The notes: a model not told the origin generated them from the letters alone. A stretch of DNA of 64,000 nucleotides from Gudongella sp046224405 (GCF_046224405.1 NZ_JBJXRK010000008.1:1-64000); one strand, 5' to 3'; counted from the first letter of the stretch, positions 8,216-17,212 are shown. Translations and numbers: made by a program.

Positions 8216-9493
8216 TTAGATAAGAGCGGCATTTGGCAAGAACAGCGCAATCTGTGGGAATGCAACCAAGAGTGCAGTTACTAGCAACAGAATAAATATA
8301 AAGGGTGGTGTATGACTTATTATTTCCATGTATGGCCGCCTGAATATTAGTTGTGCTGTAAATATGTCACATCCAAATGGTGGTGTAGCTGAACCGATTG
8401 CAGCCTGTAGTACGACAAGTACTCCAAGAAGAACTGGGTCTACGCCAGTCTGTAGTACATATGGTGCAAATATTGGACTAAGTACGTATATTGCAACTAT
8501 TGGGTCTACAAACATACATGCTATGAAGTAAGCAACCACTACAATGAATATTACATATAACTGTGATGGATTTTCACCAAACAGCGGTGGCAGGTATGTC
8601 TGTGGAATACGTAGGAAGCTAAGCAGGAAAGAAAATGCATTACCCGCTCCAACAAGAACAAATACTACACCTGTAACTACTCCCGTTTGCAGGAAGTGGT
8701 CAATCATGTCACTGAACTTGATAGTCTTGTAGATAAGCCCTTCCAGGATCAATGCATAGGCAACTGAAGCCGCCGCTGCCTCTGTAGGACTGAAGATTCC
8801 TCCGTAGATTCCACCTATTATTATTACAGGGAATCCCATAACAAGTATGCCGCTTTTTACTGAGTCAATCTTTTCTCTCCAAGTGGCCTTGGCAGGACTT
8901 ACAATATTGTTTCTTTTTGAATAGATGTATGCGTACAAGGAAAACAGTAAAAAGATTAGAATTCCAGGTCCAACCCCTGCAAGAAACAGCTTTCCTACAG
9001 ACGTTCCTGTAACAACTCCATATACTATAAATCCAATACTGGGTGGTATAAGAAATGCTATGTCACTTGCATTGATTATCAGCGCAAGGGTGAAGGGGCT
9101 TGAATATCCCGCTTCAAGAAGCATTGGTCTCATGGTTCCACCGATAGCGGCCACTGTCGCTTGGGTTGATCCTGATACAGCTCCAAACATTGTACAGGCA
9201 GCATTTGTAGTTATTGCAAGTCCTCCCGGGATATGTCCCAGAAAGGCCTTGGTCATTCCTATAAGTCTCTTTGCAGCCTGGCCTGATGTTATTATGTTTG
9301 CGGCCAGAATAAACATTGGAACTGCAACCAGTGAAGGTGGAATGATTCCTGTGACCACCTGCTGGATTATTACATTCATGCTAAAATTCGGCATATATAC
9401 TGTCAGGTATAGAATCAGCGATCCCAAAAGAACAACCATAAAGGGAAAGCCAAAGAGTAATTGGATAATCATTGATGATACTAATAGTAACAT
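8216..9493 (-). CDS. dctM: TRAP transporter large permease subunit
   Basis: 425 residues with about twelve membrane segments, typical of DctM. Family phrases include GGLAITTNAACTMFGAVSGSTQATVAAIGG, of which the ASG/SGS(T/S)QATVAAIG part is diagnostic, and AAIGSATPPFG near the end. It forms the Na+-driven channel half of a tripartite transporter with DctQ and the binding protein DctP. Strong AGGGGGGAGG site before the ATG. All three TRAP genes are contiguous and lie inside the catabolic cluster, so the system probably imports the compound that the neighbouring hydrolases degrade. Confidence 0.92.
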   Translation of the reverse strand: MLLLVSSMIIQLLFGFPFMVVLLGSLILYLTVYMPNFSMNVIIQQVVTGIIPPSLVAVPMFILAANIITSGQAAKRLIGMTKAFLGHIPGGLAITTNAACTMFGAVSGSTQATVAAIGGTMRPMLLEAGYSSPFTLALIINASDIAFLIPPSIGFIVYGVVTGTSVGKLFLAGVGPGILIFLLFSLYAYIYSKRNNIVSPAKATWREKIDSVKSGILVMGFPVIIIGGIYGGIFSPTEAAAASVAYALILEGLIYKTIKFSDMIDHFLQTGVVTGVVFVLVGAGNAFSFLLSFLRIPQTYLPPLFGENPSQLYVIFIVVVAYFIACMFVDPIVAIYVLSPIFAPYVLQTGVDPVLLGVLVVLQAAIGSATPPFGCDIFTAQLIFRRPYMEIISHTPPFIFILLLVTALLVAFPQIALFLPNAALI

Positions 9494-9508
9494 ATGGCAA
9501 CCTCCCCC

Positions 9509-10180
9509 CTAAGTGTCAAACTCGTCTTCGGAATCATCTGAAACATCCTTTCCAGTTTCCTCCTTACCATCAAACAGCTCCTTTGACAGCTGTTCTCCTG
9601 CGTTCCCGTATTCCTCCGCTATATGAGCCAGCTCCTCTGCTTCGTACTCTCCCTGCTGCTCAGGTGAAAGCCAAACATCATACTCGGATATATTCTTGAT
9701 TATGGTACGAAGGTACTGTACTCCAGCCAGGAAGAACCCCACAGGAATAATGATCAGAGTATACCAGTATTTCATCCTTAGGGCTGGAGTAACGTGTCCC
9801 ATTACCCTGGCCTGGTCCATATATGAATATGAGTAGCTGGCGAGCAGGAACATCACAACGGCACTTACACCGCATATTATGAATATCATTGCCTTTTGTA
9901 CCTTGTATGGAACAGCATCGAAAAATGCTCCCATACGAATGTGCCTTGCCTTCCGAACAGCATAACTTACTCCTGTAAAGGTTATGAGTATTGTGAATAC
10001 CTCAGTTAGTTCCTCTGCAAAGTAGATGCTCCTGTAAAAGGTTCTGGCTATGACATTGACTATAACCAGACTGGCCATTGCAAAGACAGATATCGATAAT
10101 ATAAATACCTCAAAGTTCTCCACTAGTCTTTCAAACTTTTCATAGACCAATAAGAGACCGGATGATCCTTTGTCTTTCAT
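9509..10180 (-). CDS. dctQ: TRAP transporter small permease subunit
   Basis: 223 residues with four membrane segments (for example FILSISVFAMASLVIVNVIA and MIFIICGVSAVVMFLLAS) and the DctQ signature region YFAEELTEVFTILITFTGVSYAVRKARHIRM. The C-terminus carries an unusually long acidic tail of about 60 residues (ending SDDSEDEFDT). ATG 10180 is preceded by AAAGGGGTG; the frame upstream to 10213 overlaps a hairpin and is less likely. It sits 15 bp upstream of dctM. Confidence 0.88.
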   Translation of the reverse strand: MKDKGSSGLLLVYEKFERLVENFEVFILSISVFAMASLVIVNVIARTFYRSIYFAEELTEVFTILITFTGVSYAVRKARHIRMGAFFDAVPYKVQKAMIFIICGVSAVVMFLLASYSYSYMDQARVMGHVTPALRMKYWYTLIIIPVGFFLAGVQYLRTIIKNISEYDVWLSPEQQGEYEAEELAHIAEEYGNAGEQLSKELFDGKEETGKDVSDDSEDEFDT

Positions 10181-10203
10181 GTCAACACCCCTTTCTAAAA
10201 CCT

Positions 10204-10227
10204 CTGCAACCACCTGGGTGGTTGCAG
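10204..10227 (-). promoter_or_regulatory. Intergenic hairpin between dctP and dctQ
   Basis: CTGCAACCACC and GGTGGTTGCAG pair perfectly over 11 bp around a 2-nt centre. No long T run follows on the minus strand, so it is more likely an mRNA-stabilising or partial-attenuation element than a full terminator. This placement would allow more DctP than DctQM to be made. Confidence 0.65.
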
Positions 10228-10248
10228 AAATTTAAAATCCTCTTGTGA

Positions 10249-11391
10249 TTAATCAATGCCTAGTTCAGCTTTTGCATTCTCTATATCATTAAGAAGTGTA
10301 TCTAGTATCTCTTGACCTTGTGGTCCTCCAATATTAGCAAAATTCTCATGAACTTTTCTTCCAGCTTTCTTGAACTCCTCAAGCTCAGCACCTTTTACCT
10401 CATGGTATGTGATACCAGGTCTCTCAGCAAGCATTTCCTCTAGCTCTGCTTCATGACGAGAATCTATCCACTCAGCTGCAGGAATTATAGCGTCTGCCCA
10501 GTAATTCAACATTTCCTCTTGTATTTCTGCAGGAAGTGAGTCAAAATGCTGCATGTTTATAACTGGAATTCCAAGGAAAGGCTCAGCATAAATCTGTGTG
10601 AAATAATTCTGAACCTCGTAGAAGTTCATACTCTTTATTGCGAAAATAGGGTTGATTTGTCCGTCTATAAGATTTGTCTGTAATCCACCATAAATCTCGC
10701 CGTATGCCATTGGTGTTGGGTCTGCTCCATATGAAAGGTAGTTTTGTGTCAGCAGTGCGGATCCCATGATCCTAACCTTGAATCCATTCATGTCTGATAC
10801 GGTTTCAATTGGTTTGTTTGATGTGATTGTCTGCCATCCTTCATAAAGTACTCCCAATGGAACCAGCCCGTTTCTTCTAAAGGCCTCCTCCAAAACATTC
10901 ATGAATTCACCGTTCTTTACTACCCACTCAAGGGTCTCAGGCATTCTCTCCTCTGGCCAGATATAGTGAAGAGCCAGTACCTGAGCCTCTGGTACAAATG
11001 AACTTATCCAAGCGTAATCAGAGAATACGTACTCAACTACTCCAAGCTGTGCCAACTCGTTTATATCTCTTGTGCCCCCAAGAGTACCGTAAGGATACAC
11101 ATCAAGATCATACTTTCCATCAGTAACCTCTCTCATATGATCTCCATAATTTTCTGCCCAAACGGTCATGAAGTCTCCTTCAATCTCCTCCGATGCAAGT
11201 CTTGGCATAAGTGGTGTAGTGATAAGATCCCCCAAGGTCGCTTCCTTCGGCTCCCCGCTGTCTGCAGGCTCCTCAGCTGGTGTTGGCTCCTCTGCCGGTG
11301 CCTCTCCGCCACCACATCCTGTAAGTAATAGCATCCCCATTAACATCAGACCTAACAACATCATCAGTAACTTCTTGTTACTTTTTTTCAT
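10249..11391 (-). CDS. dctP: TRAP transporter substrate-binding lipoprotein
   Basis: 380 residues with a lipoprotein signal (MKKSNKKLLMMLLGLMLMG, lipobox LLTGC) and then a Glu/Pro linker. The body has DctP features: PYGTLGGTRDINELAQLG near the N-terminus, VSDMNGFKVRIMGS, and AYGEIYGGLQTNLIDGQINP, the loop that holds the conserved carboxylate-binding Arg region. It should be anchored on the outer face of the membrane and pass ligand to DctQM. An AAAGGAGGAAAG site precedes the ATG. The ligand cannot be read from the sequence. Confidence 0.9.
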   Translation of the reverse strand: MKKSNKKLLMMLLGLMLMGMLLLTGCGGGEAPAEEPTPAEEPADSGEPKEATLGDLITTPLMPRLASEEIEGDFMTVWAENYGDHMREVTDGKYDLDVYPYGTLGGTRDINELAQLGVVEYVFSDYAWISSFVPEAQVLALHYIWPEERMPETLEWVVKNGEFMNVLEEAFRRNGLVPLGVLYEGWQTITSNKPIETVSDMNGFKVRIMGSALLTQNYLSYGADPTPMAYGEIYGGLQTNLIDGQINPIFAIKSMNFYEVQNYFTQIYAEPFLGIPVINMQHFDSLPAEIQEEMLNYWADAIIPAAEWIDSRHEAELEEMLAERPGITYHEVKGAELEEFKKAGRKVHENFANIGGPQGQEILDTLLNDIENAKAELGID

Positions 11392-11477
11392 CCTACTTTC
11401 CTCCTTTGAATTTTGGACTACAACATACTTTATCTTTTTTATGTTTTAGGCATATTGCGACTATTTGTAATGTTCTG

Positions 11478-12656
11478 TTAATTCTTGCTGCGATCTTCCA
11501 TGTATTTTAGGCTCCCCCTAACAAACATCTCAACACCTAGATGCAATACGGATTCATCAATATTGAATCTTGGGTTGTGGTGGGGGAAATGAGTTCCTAT
11601 TTCCTCATTTCCCGTACCCAGGAAGAGAAAAACACCAGGTATCCTGGCAGTGAACTCAGAAAAATCCTCGCTTGCCATGGACCAATATGGAATTACGTTG
11701 TCTTCTCCAACAACTTCAATTGCGGTTCTTTTCATATATTCAGTCATGGTCTCGTCATTGATCAGTGGGATATTCTCCCTGACCCATGAAATTTCACACT
11801 CACATCCGTGAGTTTTTGCTACATCGTTTGCAAGTCGCTCCAAACGATATATGGGAGGGTCTCCCGCATCGTCATAAAGGGTCCTGATTGATCCCTCAAG
11901 AATAACCTCATCAGGTATTATATTTGCCTTGGTTCCACCATTTATTTGACCAAAGGTCAAGGTGATTGGTCGCATAGCGCTTATCTCTCTTGTAAGTATC
12001 CTCTGGGAGGACAATACAATATCTGAGGCTGCTATTATTGGGTCAATTGCCGTTTCAGGATAGCCTGAATGGCCTCCATAGCCCTTGACCTTTATTTTGA
12101 AAATATACAGGCCAGACATTACTCCTCCGGCAGATATCCCAACAACTCCTGATGGCAATGGAGTCCATATGTGAACTCCCACCGCTGCATCCACCTTAGG
12201 GTTGTCAAGAACCCCTTCCTCTATCATGGGTAAAGCTCCTGCGTTTTCTTCATTAGGTTGAAAAACCAATTTTATTTTTCCCTTTATCAGCTCTTTGTTC
12301 TCTGATAAAATCTTTGCTGCTCCCAAAAGCATTGCCATATGGGCATCGTGCCCGCATGCATGCATGACTCCTGGATTGGTTGAAGCGTAGGCAACCGTGT
12401 TTTCCTCCTGTATTGGCAATGCATCCATATCTGCCCTCAGCATCAATACCGGGCCTTCTTCATGTCCCTCAATCATTGCAACCACACCGGTCCCTGCAAC
12501 CCTTTCGGTTTTCAGACCTAGGTTCTGAAGGTACTCCTCAACCTTCCTGCTTGTTCGGTGTTCCTCAAATCCAAGCTCCGGATGGGCATGAAAATCTCTT
12601 CTAAGCTCAACCAGCTCATTTTGCAGTTCTTCGCTTTGTTCCTTGATCCAATCCAT
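11478..12656 (-). CDS. M20-family amidohydrolase (aminoacylase type)
   Basis: 392 residues. M20D motifs are complete: LRADMDALPIQE, VMHACGHDAHMAMLLGAA (C101 and H103 as probable metal ligands) and QPNEENAGA. The insertion (dimerisation) domain follows, with GGHSGYPETAIDPIIAAS. Enzymes of this class remove acyl groups from N-acyl amino acids or split related amides. In this cluster it could deacetylate the product of the M24 enzyme, which would replace the M14-type DoeB/EutE used elsewhere; that is inference. The ribosome binding site is weak (AGGA directly before ATG). About 50% or more similar by eye to the second M20 enzyme at 17.3 kb. Confidence 0.88.
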   Translation of the reverse strand: MDWIKEQSEELQNELVELRRDFHAHPELGFEEHRTSRKVEEYLQNLGLKTERVAGTGVVAMIEGHEEGPVLMLRADMDALPIQEENTVAYASTNPGVMHACGHDAHMAMLLGAAKILSENKELIKGKIKLVFQPNEENAGALPMIEEGVLDNPKVDAAVGVHIWTPLPSGVVGISAGGVMSGLYIFKIKVKGYGGHSGYPETAIDPIIAASDIVLSSQRILTREISAMRPITLTFGQINGGTKANIIPDEVILEGSIRTLYDDAGDPPIYRLERLANDVAKTHGCECEISWVRENIPLINDETMTEYMKRTAIEVVGEDNVIPYWSMASEDFSEFTARIPGVFLFLGTGNEEIGTHFPHHNPRFNIDESVLHLGVEMFVRGSLKYMEDRSKN

Positions 12657-12686
12657 TTCCTAAAAGTCAGCTCCCTTAATGTGACT

Positions 12687-13508
12687 TTACTTAGTATCCG
12701 ATGTCTCAGGAATTGTTCCTTCCCAGCCCAGGAAATATGACAGTTTTTCTGTCGCTTCCTTCAAGCCTTCCTTGATTTCGTCTATTTTGCTGTATGTCTG
12801 TCGGATACTTGCGCCGCTTACACTGACCGCAGCCACGATTTCATTCTTGAAATTCCTCACTGGCATGGCTATGCAGGTAAGTCCTGGTGCGAACTCTTCA
12901 TCATCAATGCTGAATCCCTGCTTCCGGATCTTCCTTAGCTCCTCCATCAGTGAATCAATGTCTGTGAAGGTGAAGCTGGTATATTTTGTATAAGGTCCTT
13001 CCCCAAGGATCTCAATTACTTCTTCCCTTGTCATATCTGACATCAAGGCCTTTCCCATTGCAGTGGCGTGGAGTGACTCCCTTGCACCTATCTGCAGGTT
13101 GGCAATAAGACTCGACTTGGCGTTTACCTTTGAAATGGTCACGACGCTGTCCTCAACACGCACTCCTAAATTTACTGTTTCCTGATACTGGTTACATAGC
13201 TTCTGCAAAATACCGATGTCAAAATTATAAAGATTACGCTGTTGAGGTATCACATTTCCAATTTCAAACAATCGCCATCCCAAACGATATTTCTTGGTTT
13301 CGTGATCCTGCTCCAAGTAGTTTCTTGCCGCCAAAGTATCCAATATCCGGTGTATTGTGCTTTTTCCAATATCCAATTTCGTGCTGAGTTCGCTTACACC
13401 CATTCCTTCATGGTAGCCTTCCTCTGCCAATATCTCCATTACCTCCAAAGCCTTATCTATGGTCAATACGGGATATTTTGGAGTATGCTGGGATTTATTT
13501 GTAGCCAT
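12687..13508 (-). CDS. IclR family transcriptional regulator
   Basis: 273 residues. An N-terminal winged helix-turn-helix (about 15-75, with MGVSELSTKLDIGKSTIHRILDTL) is joined to a C-terminal effector domain with the IclR pattern (ESLHATAMGKALMSDM and CIAMPVRNF...AAVSVSGA). I start at ATG 13508 because GGAAAGGGTG lies about 6 nt upstream; a TTG six codons earlier overlaps that site. It is placed in the middle of the catabolic cluster, between the dehydrogenase and the M20 gene, so it probably controls the cluster in response to substrate. Confidence 0.92.
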   Translation of the reverse strand: MATNKSQHTPKYPVLTIDKALEVMEILAEEGYHEGMGVSELSTKLDIGKSTIHRILDTLAARNYLEQDHETKKYRLGWRLFEIGNVIPQQRNLYNFDIGILQKLCNQYQETVNLGVRVEDSVVTISKVNAKSSLIANLQIGARESLHATAMGKALMSDMTREEVIEILGEGPYTKYTSFTFTDIDSLMEELRKIRKQGFSIDDEEFAPGLTCIAMPVRNFKNEIVAAVSVSGASIRQTYSKIDEIKEGLKEATEKLSYFLGWEGTIPETSDTK

Positions 13509-13584
13509 CTTATTCACCCTTTCCAAAATTCTTAGTACATTTTCTATTGATATAGGTCCATTGTACCAAAGAACCAGGGCTGGA

Positions 13585-13611
13585 GAAAGGCTCTCTTAAC
13601 CAGAAAGCCTT
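13585..13611 (-). terminator. Hairpin after the dehydrogenase gene
   Basis: On the minus strand AAGGCTTTCT pairs with AGAGAGCCTT (one G-U) and is followed by TTCTCC. It is a moderate terminator, splitting panB-TIM-gdh from iclR and the genes beyond. Confidence 0.5.
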
Positions 13612-13624
13612 CTTCCTTCATTTT

Positions 13625-14860
13625 CTATACCCAGCCTCGAGCTTTCATTGATTTTTCAATTTTTCTAAGTGCATTGATCCAAGCTGCATTACGCATTGAT
13701 GTTTTTTCACTTGCTGCAGTTTCAACTGTACTCTTGTAAGCCTTGGTTATCTGCTCTTTAAGCTTCTCATTTACCTTGTCAAGCTCCCAGTAGTCATCAG
13801 TCAGACCCTGTGTTCTTTCAAAGGAACAAACTATTGCACTTCCGCAGTTTGTAAGAACATCAGGAACCACCAGGGTGCCCTTCTTCTGGAGCATCTTTTC
13901 AGCCACTGGTGTCACAGGTCCGTTTGCACATTCCATTATAACCTTGGCTTTTATTTTGTCTGCATTATCCTCATGTATTACACTTTGAACCGCTGCAGGC
14001 ATAAGTATGTCCACATCAAGTTCAAGAACGCTGTTCACATCAACTTCCTTCTCACATGGGAAGCCTTCTATCTTCTTGTTTTCTGCAACGTATTCCTCAA
14101 GCTTTGGAATATCCAGCCCATTGGGGTCGTATACTCCACCTGTAAGGTCAGCTATTCCGACAACCTTGTAGCCTTCATCATGCAAAAGTCTTGCAGCAAT
14201 TCTTCCAACGTTTCCAAATCCCTGCATTGCTATTGTTGCACCCTTGGGAATATTATTGTCCTTCATAACCTCCATGGTCACAAAGTATGCACCTGTTCCT
14301 GTAGCTTCCATGCTTCCAAGGGTTCCACTAGTTTCTGCAGGCTTGTCGTTGATTGCTGCTGGGCTGTGGAAGCCATTGATCTCTTCGTACTCATCAAGCA
14401 TCCAGGCCATGGTCTTGGCACTGGTTCCGATGTCGGCACCAGGTACGTCAACCCATGCTCCCTTAACGGGCAGCTTTCTTATATAAGCTCTTGATAGTCT
14501 CTCAAGCTCCCCTTCTGAAAGCTTACGGGGGTCAACCTTTACTCCGCCCTTACCGCCGCCTGCAGGTATCCCTGCAACCGCGTGCTTGACTGTCATCCAG
14601 AATCCCAATGCCTTAACGATATCAAGGTCTAGGTCAGGTACAAATCTCAAACCATTCTTCACCTGGCCCAGAGCGTCATTGTAATGAACCCTGTATGCAT
14701 CAAATATTTCATAGTCTCCATTGTCCATTCTCATTGGAATGGTGAACTGGAATATTCTCTTTGGTTTTGATAGATACTTCACTACATTGGGATCAAGCTT
14801 TGCAAGCTCACTTGCTTCCCTTAAGGTAGTTAAAGCCGTTTCAAAAGGATTATTACTCAT
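13625..14860 (-). CDS. Glu/Leu/Phe/Val dehydrogenase
   Basis: 411 residues with the amino-acid dehydrogenase fold: substrate domain with AGGGKGGVKVDP (catalytic Lys region), VDVPGADIGT, and a Rossmann domain with AMQGFGNVGRIAARLL. It should interconvert an amino acid and its 2-oxo acid with NAD(P). The 2-oxo acid specificity is not clear: the motif VPGAD replaces the more usual VPAPD of glutamate dehydrogenases. I chose ATG 14860, preceded by GGGCAGGTG; a GTG three codons up is part of that site. It follows the TIM-barrel gene by 15 bp. Its place beside PanB would suit a branched-chain 2-oxo acid such as 2-oxoisovalerate; this is inference. Confidence 0.85.
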   Translation of the reverse strand: MSNNPFETALTTLREASELAKLDPNVVKYLSKPKRIFQFTIPMRMDNGDYEIFDAYRVHYNDALGQVKNGLRFVPDLDLDIVKALGFWMTVKHAVAGIPAGGGKGGVKVDPRKLSEGELERLSRAYIRKLPVKGAWVDVPGADIGTSAKTMAWMLDEYEEINGFHSPAAINDKPAETSGTLGSMEATGTGAYFVTMEVMKDNNIPKGATIAMQGFGNVGRIAARLLHDEGYKVVGIADLTGGVYDPNGLDIPKLEEYVAENKKIEGFPCEKEVDVNSVLELDVDILMPAAVQSVIHEDNADKIKAKVIMECANGPVTPVAEKMLQKKGTLVVPDVLTNCGSAIVCSFERTQGLTDDYWELDKVNEKLKEQITKAYKSTVETAASEKTSMRNAAWINALRKIEKSMKARGWV

Positions 14861-14875
14861 TTTTAACACCTGCCC

Positions 14876-15814
14876 TTATGGTTTTGGAATTGCCAAGTCT
14901 TCTTTATAATCATTGAATACCAGTTCAGTATCACTTTCATCGCACCATTCCTTAGCGATCTTAGCCATACGCACCTTGACTGGAATCAGTCTATCCAATG
15001 GCTCATCATCATGCCAAGCATTATAGATATCCATTTCATTCTTTCCAGGCTCAAACTTGAAGTAGACTGGAGCACATATTCTCGCTATCTCATCTGCATC
15101 AACATGTCTTTGAACATTACCCATTGAATCAACAAGACTCATGTATACATCCATTGGAATGCTTGTTGCACTTCTTATTGCGGAAAACATTGGAAGGGTA
15201 AGGTCAGCAAGTGGGTTAAAGCTATCTGCTCCCATATCTTCCAGCATCTTACCTGCTATTGCATTTCCATGGCCGGCAAATACAGAAACCTTGAACTTGG
15301 TCTCAGCAGGTATTAGGCCTGCAGCTCTCATTTTAACAACCGTATAAAGTACACTTTCATCAGTGATCAGGAATCCTCTGATTCCTGCGTTTAGGCAACG
15401 ATCAAATTCCTTTAGCCACAGACGCATGTTGTCCTGGCCTCTTAATCTCATTCCTGAAACATATCCCTCAGGAGTCTTGTATTGATTTCCTCCGTCCCAT
15501 GCTCTTGAAGCCATTGGGTTTACCAGAGCCTCAATTTTTGCATCAGCTGATATCTGAGCATACTCTTTCAACTCGGCCTTGTCTATGAGGGCCGAACCGC
15601 CCACCAAACCGATTACTCTGTGTACTACAGCCTTTTGCTTGTCAATCTCCTTAACAAGGTTGGCAAAGTTGTTGGCACTTTCGATACCTGTGATTTCCAT
15701 TCTATAATGAGCACCACCTTCGAAGGTCTTGTCTGAAGTAGGCAGGTCATATTTATCCCTTATAGGAAATTTCATTTCATTTTGCATATAATCCATCATC
15801 TGTTTAAAAGCCAT
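14876..15814 (-). CDS. Unknown protein, probable TIM-barrel fold
   Basis: 312 residues with no signal peptide or membrane segment. Alternating strand-helix pattern with phrases such as KFKVSVFAGHGNAIAGKML, GADSFNPLADLTLPM and TSIPMDVYMSLVDSMG suggests a (beta/alpha)8 barrel. Similar proteins are sometimes named 'peptidase' (U32-like), but I see no diagnostic U32 motif. GGAGG precedes the ATG. It lies between PanB and the dehydrogenase on the same strand with small gaps, so it is likely an enzyme of the same pathway. Function unknown. Confidence 0.7.
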   Translation of the reverse strand: MAFKQMMDYMQNEMKFPIRDKYDLPTSDKTFEGGAHYRMEITGIESANNFANLVKEIDKQKAVVHRVIGLVGGSALIDKAELKEYAQISADAKIEALVNPMASRAWDGGNQYKTPEGYVSGMRLRGQDNMRLWLKEFDRCLNAGIRGFLITDESVLYTVVKMRAAGLIPAETKFKVSVFAGHGNAIAGKMLEDMGADSFNPLADLTLPMFSAIRSATSIPMDVYMSLVDSMGNVQRHVDADEIARICAPVYFKFEPGKNEMDIYNAWHDDEPLDRLIPVKVRMAKIAKEWCDESDTELVFNDYKEDLAIPKP

Positions 15815-15881
15815 CTTTTTACCTCCAATTAGTAAGTAATTTTCTTGTAATGTTCTCCCTATTATCTATCCTGCTTGCTTG

Positions 15882-16730
15882 TTATTTGTATTCCTTGAAC
15901 AATTCTTCAAATTCCTCCATCGGATCGGTTACATGGTAAACGTATTCATCTGATGGGAACACGCCTTCCTTAACGTCCTTGATGTATTCCTTGTATGCAT
16001 TGGTCTCAACTTCTGCAACGTTTGCATACTTCTTGACGAATTTTGGTGTGAAGGCTTGGAATTTACCAACCATGTCACTGCTGATAAGAAGCTGTCCGTC
16101 ACAGTCTCCTGCTCCGATTGAATATACTGGAATCTCCAATAGGTCTGCGATGAACTTTGTCACCTCAGGTGGTACTGCCTCTACAAGAAGCATCATTGCT
16201 CCAGCTTCCTGAACTGCCAGTGCGTCCTCAATAACTCCCCTTGCACTTTCAACTGTTCTTCCCTGTGCCTTGAATCCACCTAGCTGGCCTGAGCTTTGAG
16301 GAGTAAGTCCGATATGACCAAATACTGCTATACCTGCATCAGTGATTGCACGGATTCTGCTTTGAATTCTGACTCCACCCTCTAATTTGATTGCATCAAC
16401 ATCAGCTTCCTTTAGGAATCTTACTGCATTGTCAACAGCCTGCTCGTCTGAGCTTTGATAAGAACCGAATGGCATGTCTCCAATAACAAATGTATTGGGA
16501 GCCCCTCTTCTCACAGCCTGGCAGTGTGATATGCAATCTTCCATTGTTACAGGTACTGTTCCGCTGTAGCCAAGAGTTACCATACCCAGTGAATCTCCAA
16601 CCAGAAGCATGTCCATTCCAGCTGCTTCAGCAAACATGGCTGTCGGATAATCATACGCTGTGATCCAAGCCACCTTCTCTCCGGCTTTCTTCATCTTGTA
16701 CAGGTCCAACACACTTTTCTTCTTTGGCAT
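15882..16730 (-). CDS. panB: Ketopantoate hydroxymethyltransferase (PanB)
   Basis: 282 residues, close to the usual PanB length. Motifs: VAWITAYDYPTAMFAEAAG, LLVGDSLGMVTLGY (metal-binding Asp region), FVIGDMPFGSYQ, AIKLEGG and GHIGLTPQS. The enzyme moves a hydroxymethyl group from methylene-tetrahydrofolate to 2-oxoisovalerate, and the reaction is reversible. There is no panC or panD nearby; the neighbours are a dehydrogenase, a TIM-barrel protein and a TRAP uptake cluster. That raises the chance that it works here in the degradative direction. AGGAGGAGATTTAGG site before the ATG. Confidence 0.9.
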   Translation of the reverse strand: MPKKKSVLDLYKMKKAGEKVAWITAYDYPTAMFAEAAGMDMLLVGDSLGMVTLGYSGTVPVTMEDCISHCQAVRRGAPNTFVIGDMPFGSYQSSDEQAVDNAVRFLKEADVDAIKLEGGVRIQSRIRAITDAGIAVFGHIGLTPQSSGQLGGFKAQGRTVESARGVIEDALAVQEAGAMMLLVEAVPPEVTKFIADLLEIPVYSIGAGDCDGQLLISSDMVGKFQAFTPKFVKKYANVAEVETNAYKEYIKDVKEGVFPSDEYVYHVTDPMEEFEELFKEYK

Positions 16731-17183
16731 CCTAAATCTCCTCCTCTTCTTTTATAACCATTTACTTCCAACGTTCTTTTCAATATGATTCCATCTATTG
16801 GAATGGTGGTCCACTTATATGTGGTCTTCTTTCTATCATGCTCCAGCTCTGCCTTGCAGCAATTGATCCATGAAGCAACCACAATCTTTGACCACTAGCT
16901 TTGAAAGCTTTTCTGATTTATTAGAACGTTGTTCTACTTTTGATACTATAGTAACTTTTTTTATGTGTCAAGAATATTTTTCAGAAATTTATGAATAGAC
17001 AGGCTTCTGATTATGCAGCTTTTATCAGTATTGGGTTTATTGCTTGTATCCGAGGAATATCAATGAGTATATGAATTTTTTTTCATAAAATTACAACTAT
17101 AAGTCCTCCTCTGCAAGTCTAGGTTGTATTTTTGTAAAACACAAGTTTTTCTGGAACAGTATTCTATTTGTTGCATAAAACAT
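16731..17183 (-). promoter_or_regulatory. Long AT-rich leader upstream of panB with two inverted repeats
   Basis: About 450 bp without a credible gene. Two short palindromes stand out: ATTCCA-TCTAT-TGGAAT at 16788-16804 and TAGAAC-GTT-GTTCTA at 16922-16936. Either could be the operator of the IclR protein encoded in the cluster or of another regulator. The far half is AT-rich, as expected for a promoter zone, but I cannot fix one promoter with confidence. Confidence 0.45.
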
Positions 17184-17212
17184 AAAAAACCGAGGGAAAT
17201 TAACCCCTCGGT
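17183..17212 (-). terminator. Terminator of the second M20 gene
   Basis: On the minus strand ACCGAGGG and CCCTCGGT pair over 8 bp around an 8-nt loop and are followed by TTTTTTATG. It separates the second M20 gene from the panB leader. Confidence 0.8.

Noticed and set aside
16691..16882. 63-codon frame in the panB leader.
   Set aside because: No ribosome binding site, and its sequence gives a low-complexity basic peptide overlapping the panB start.
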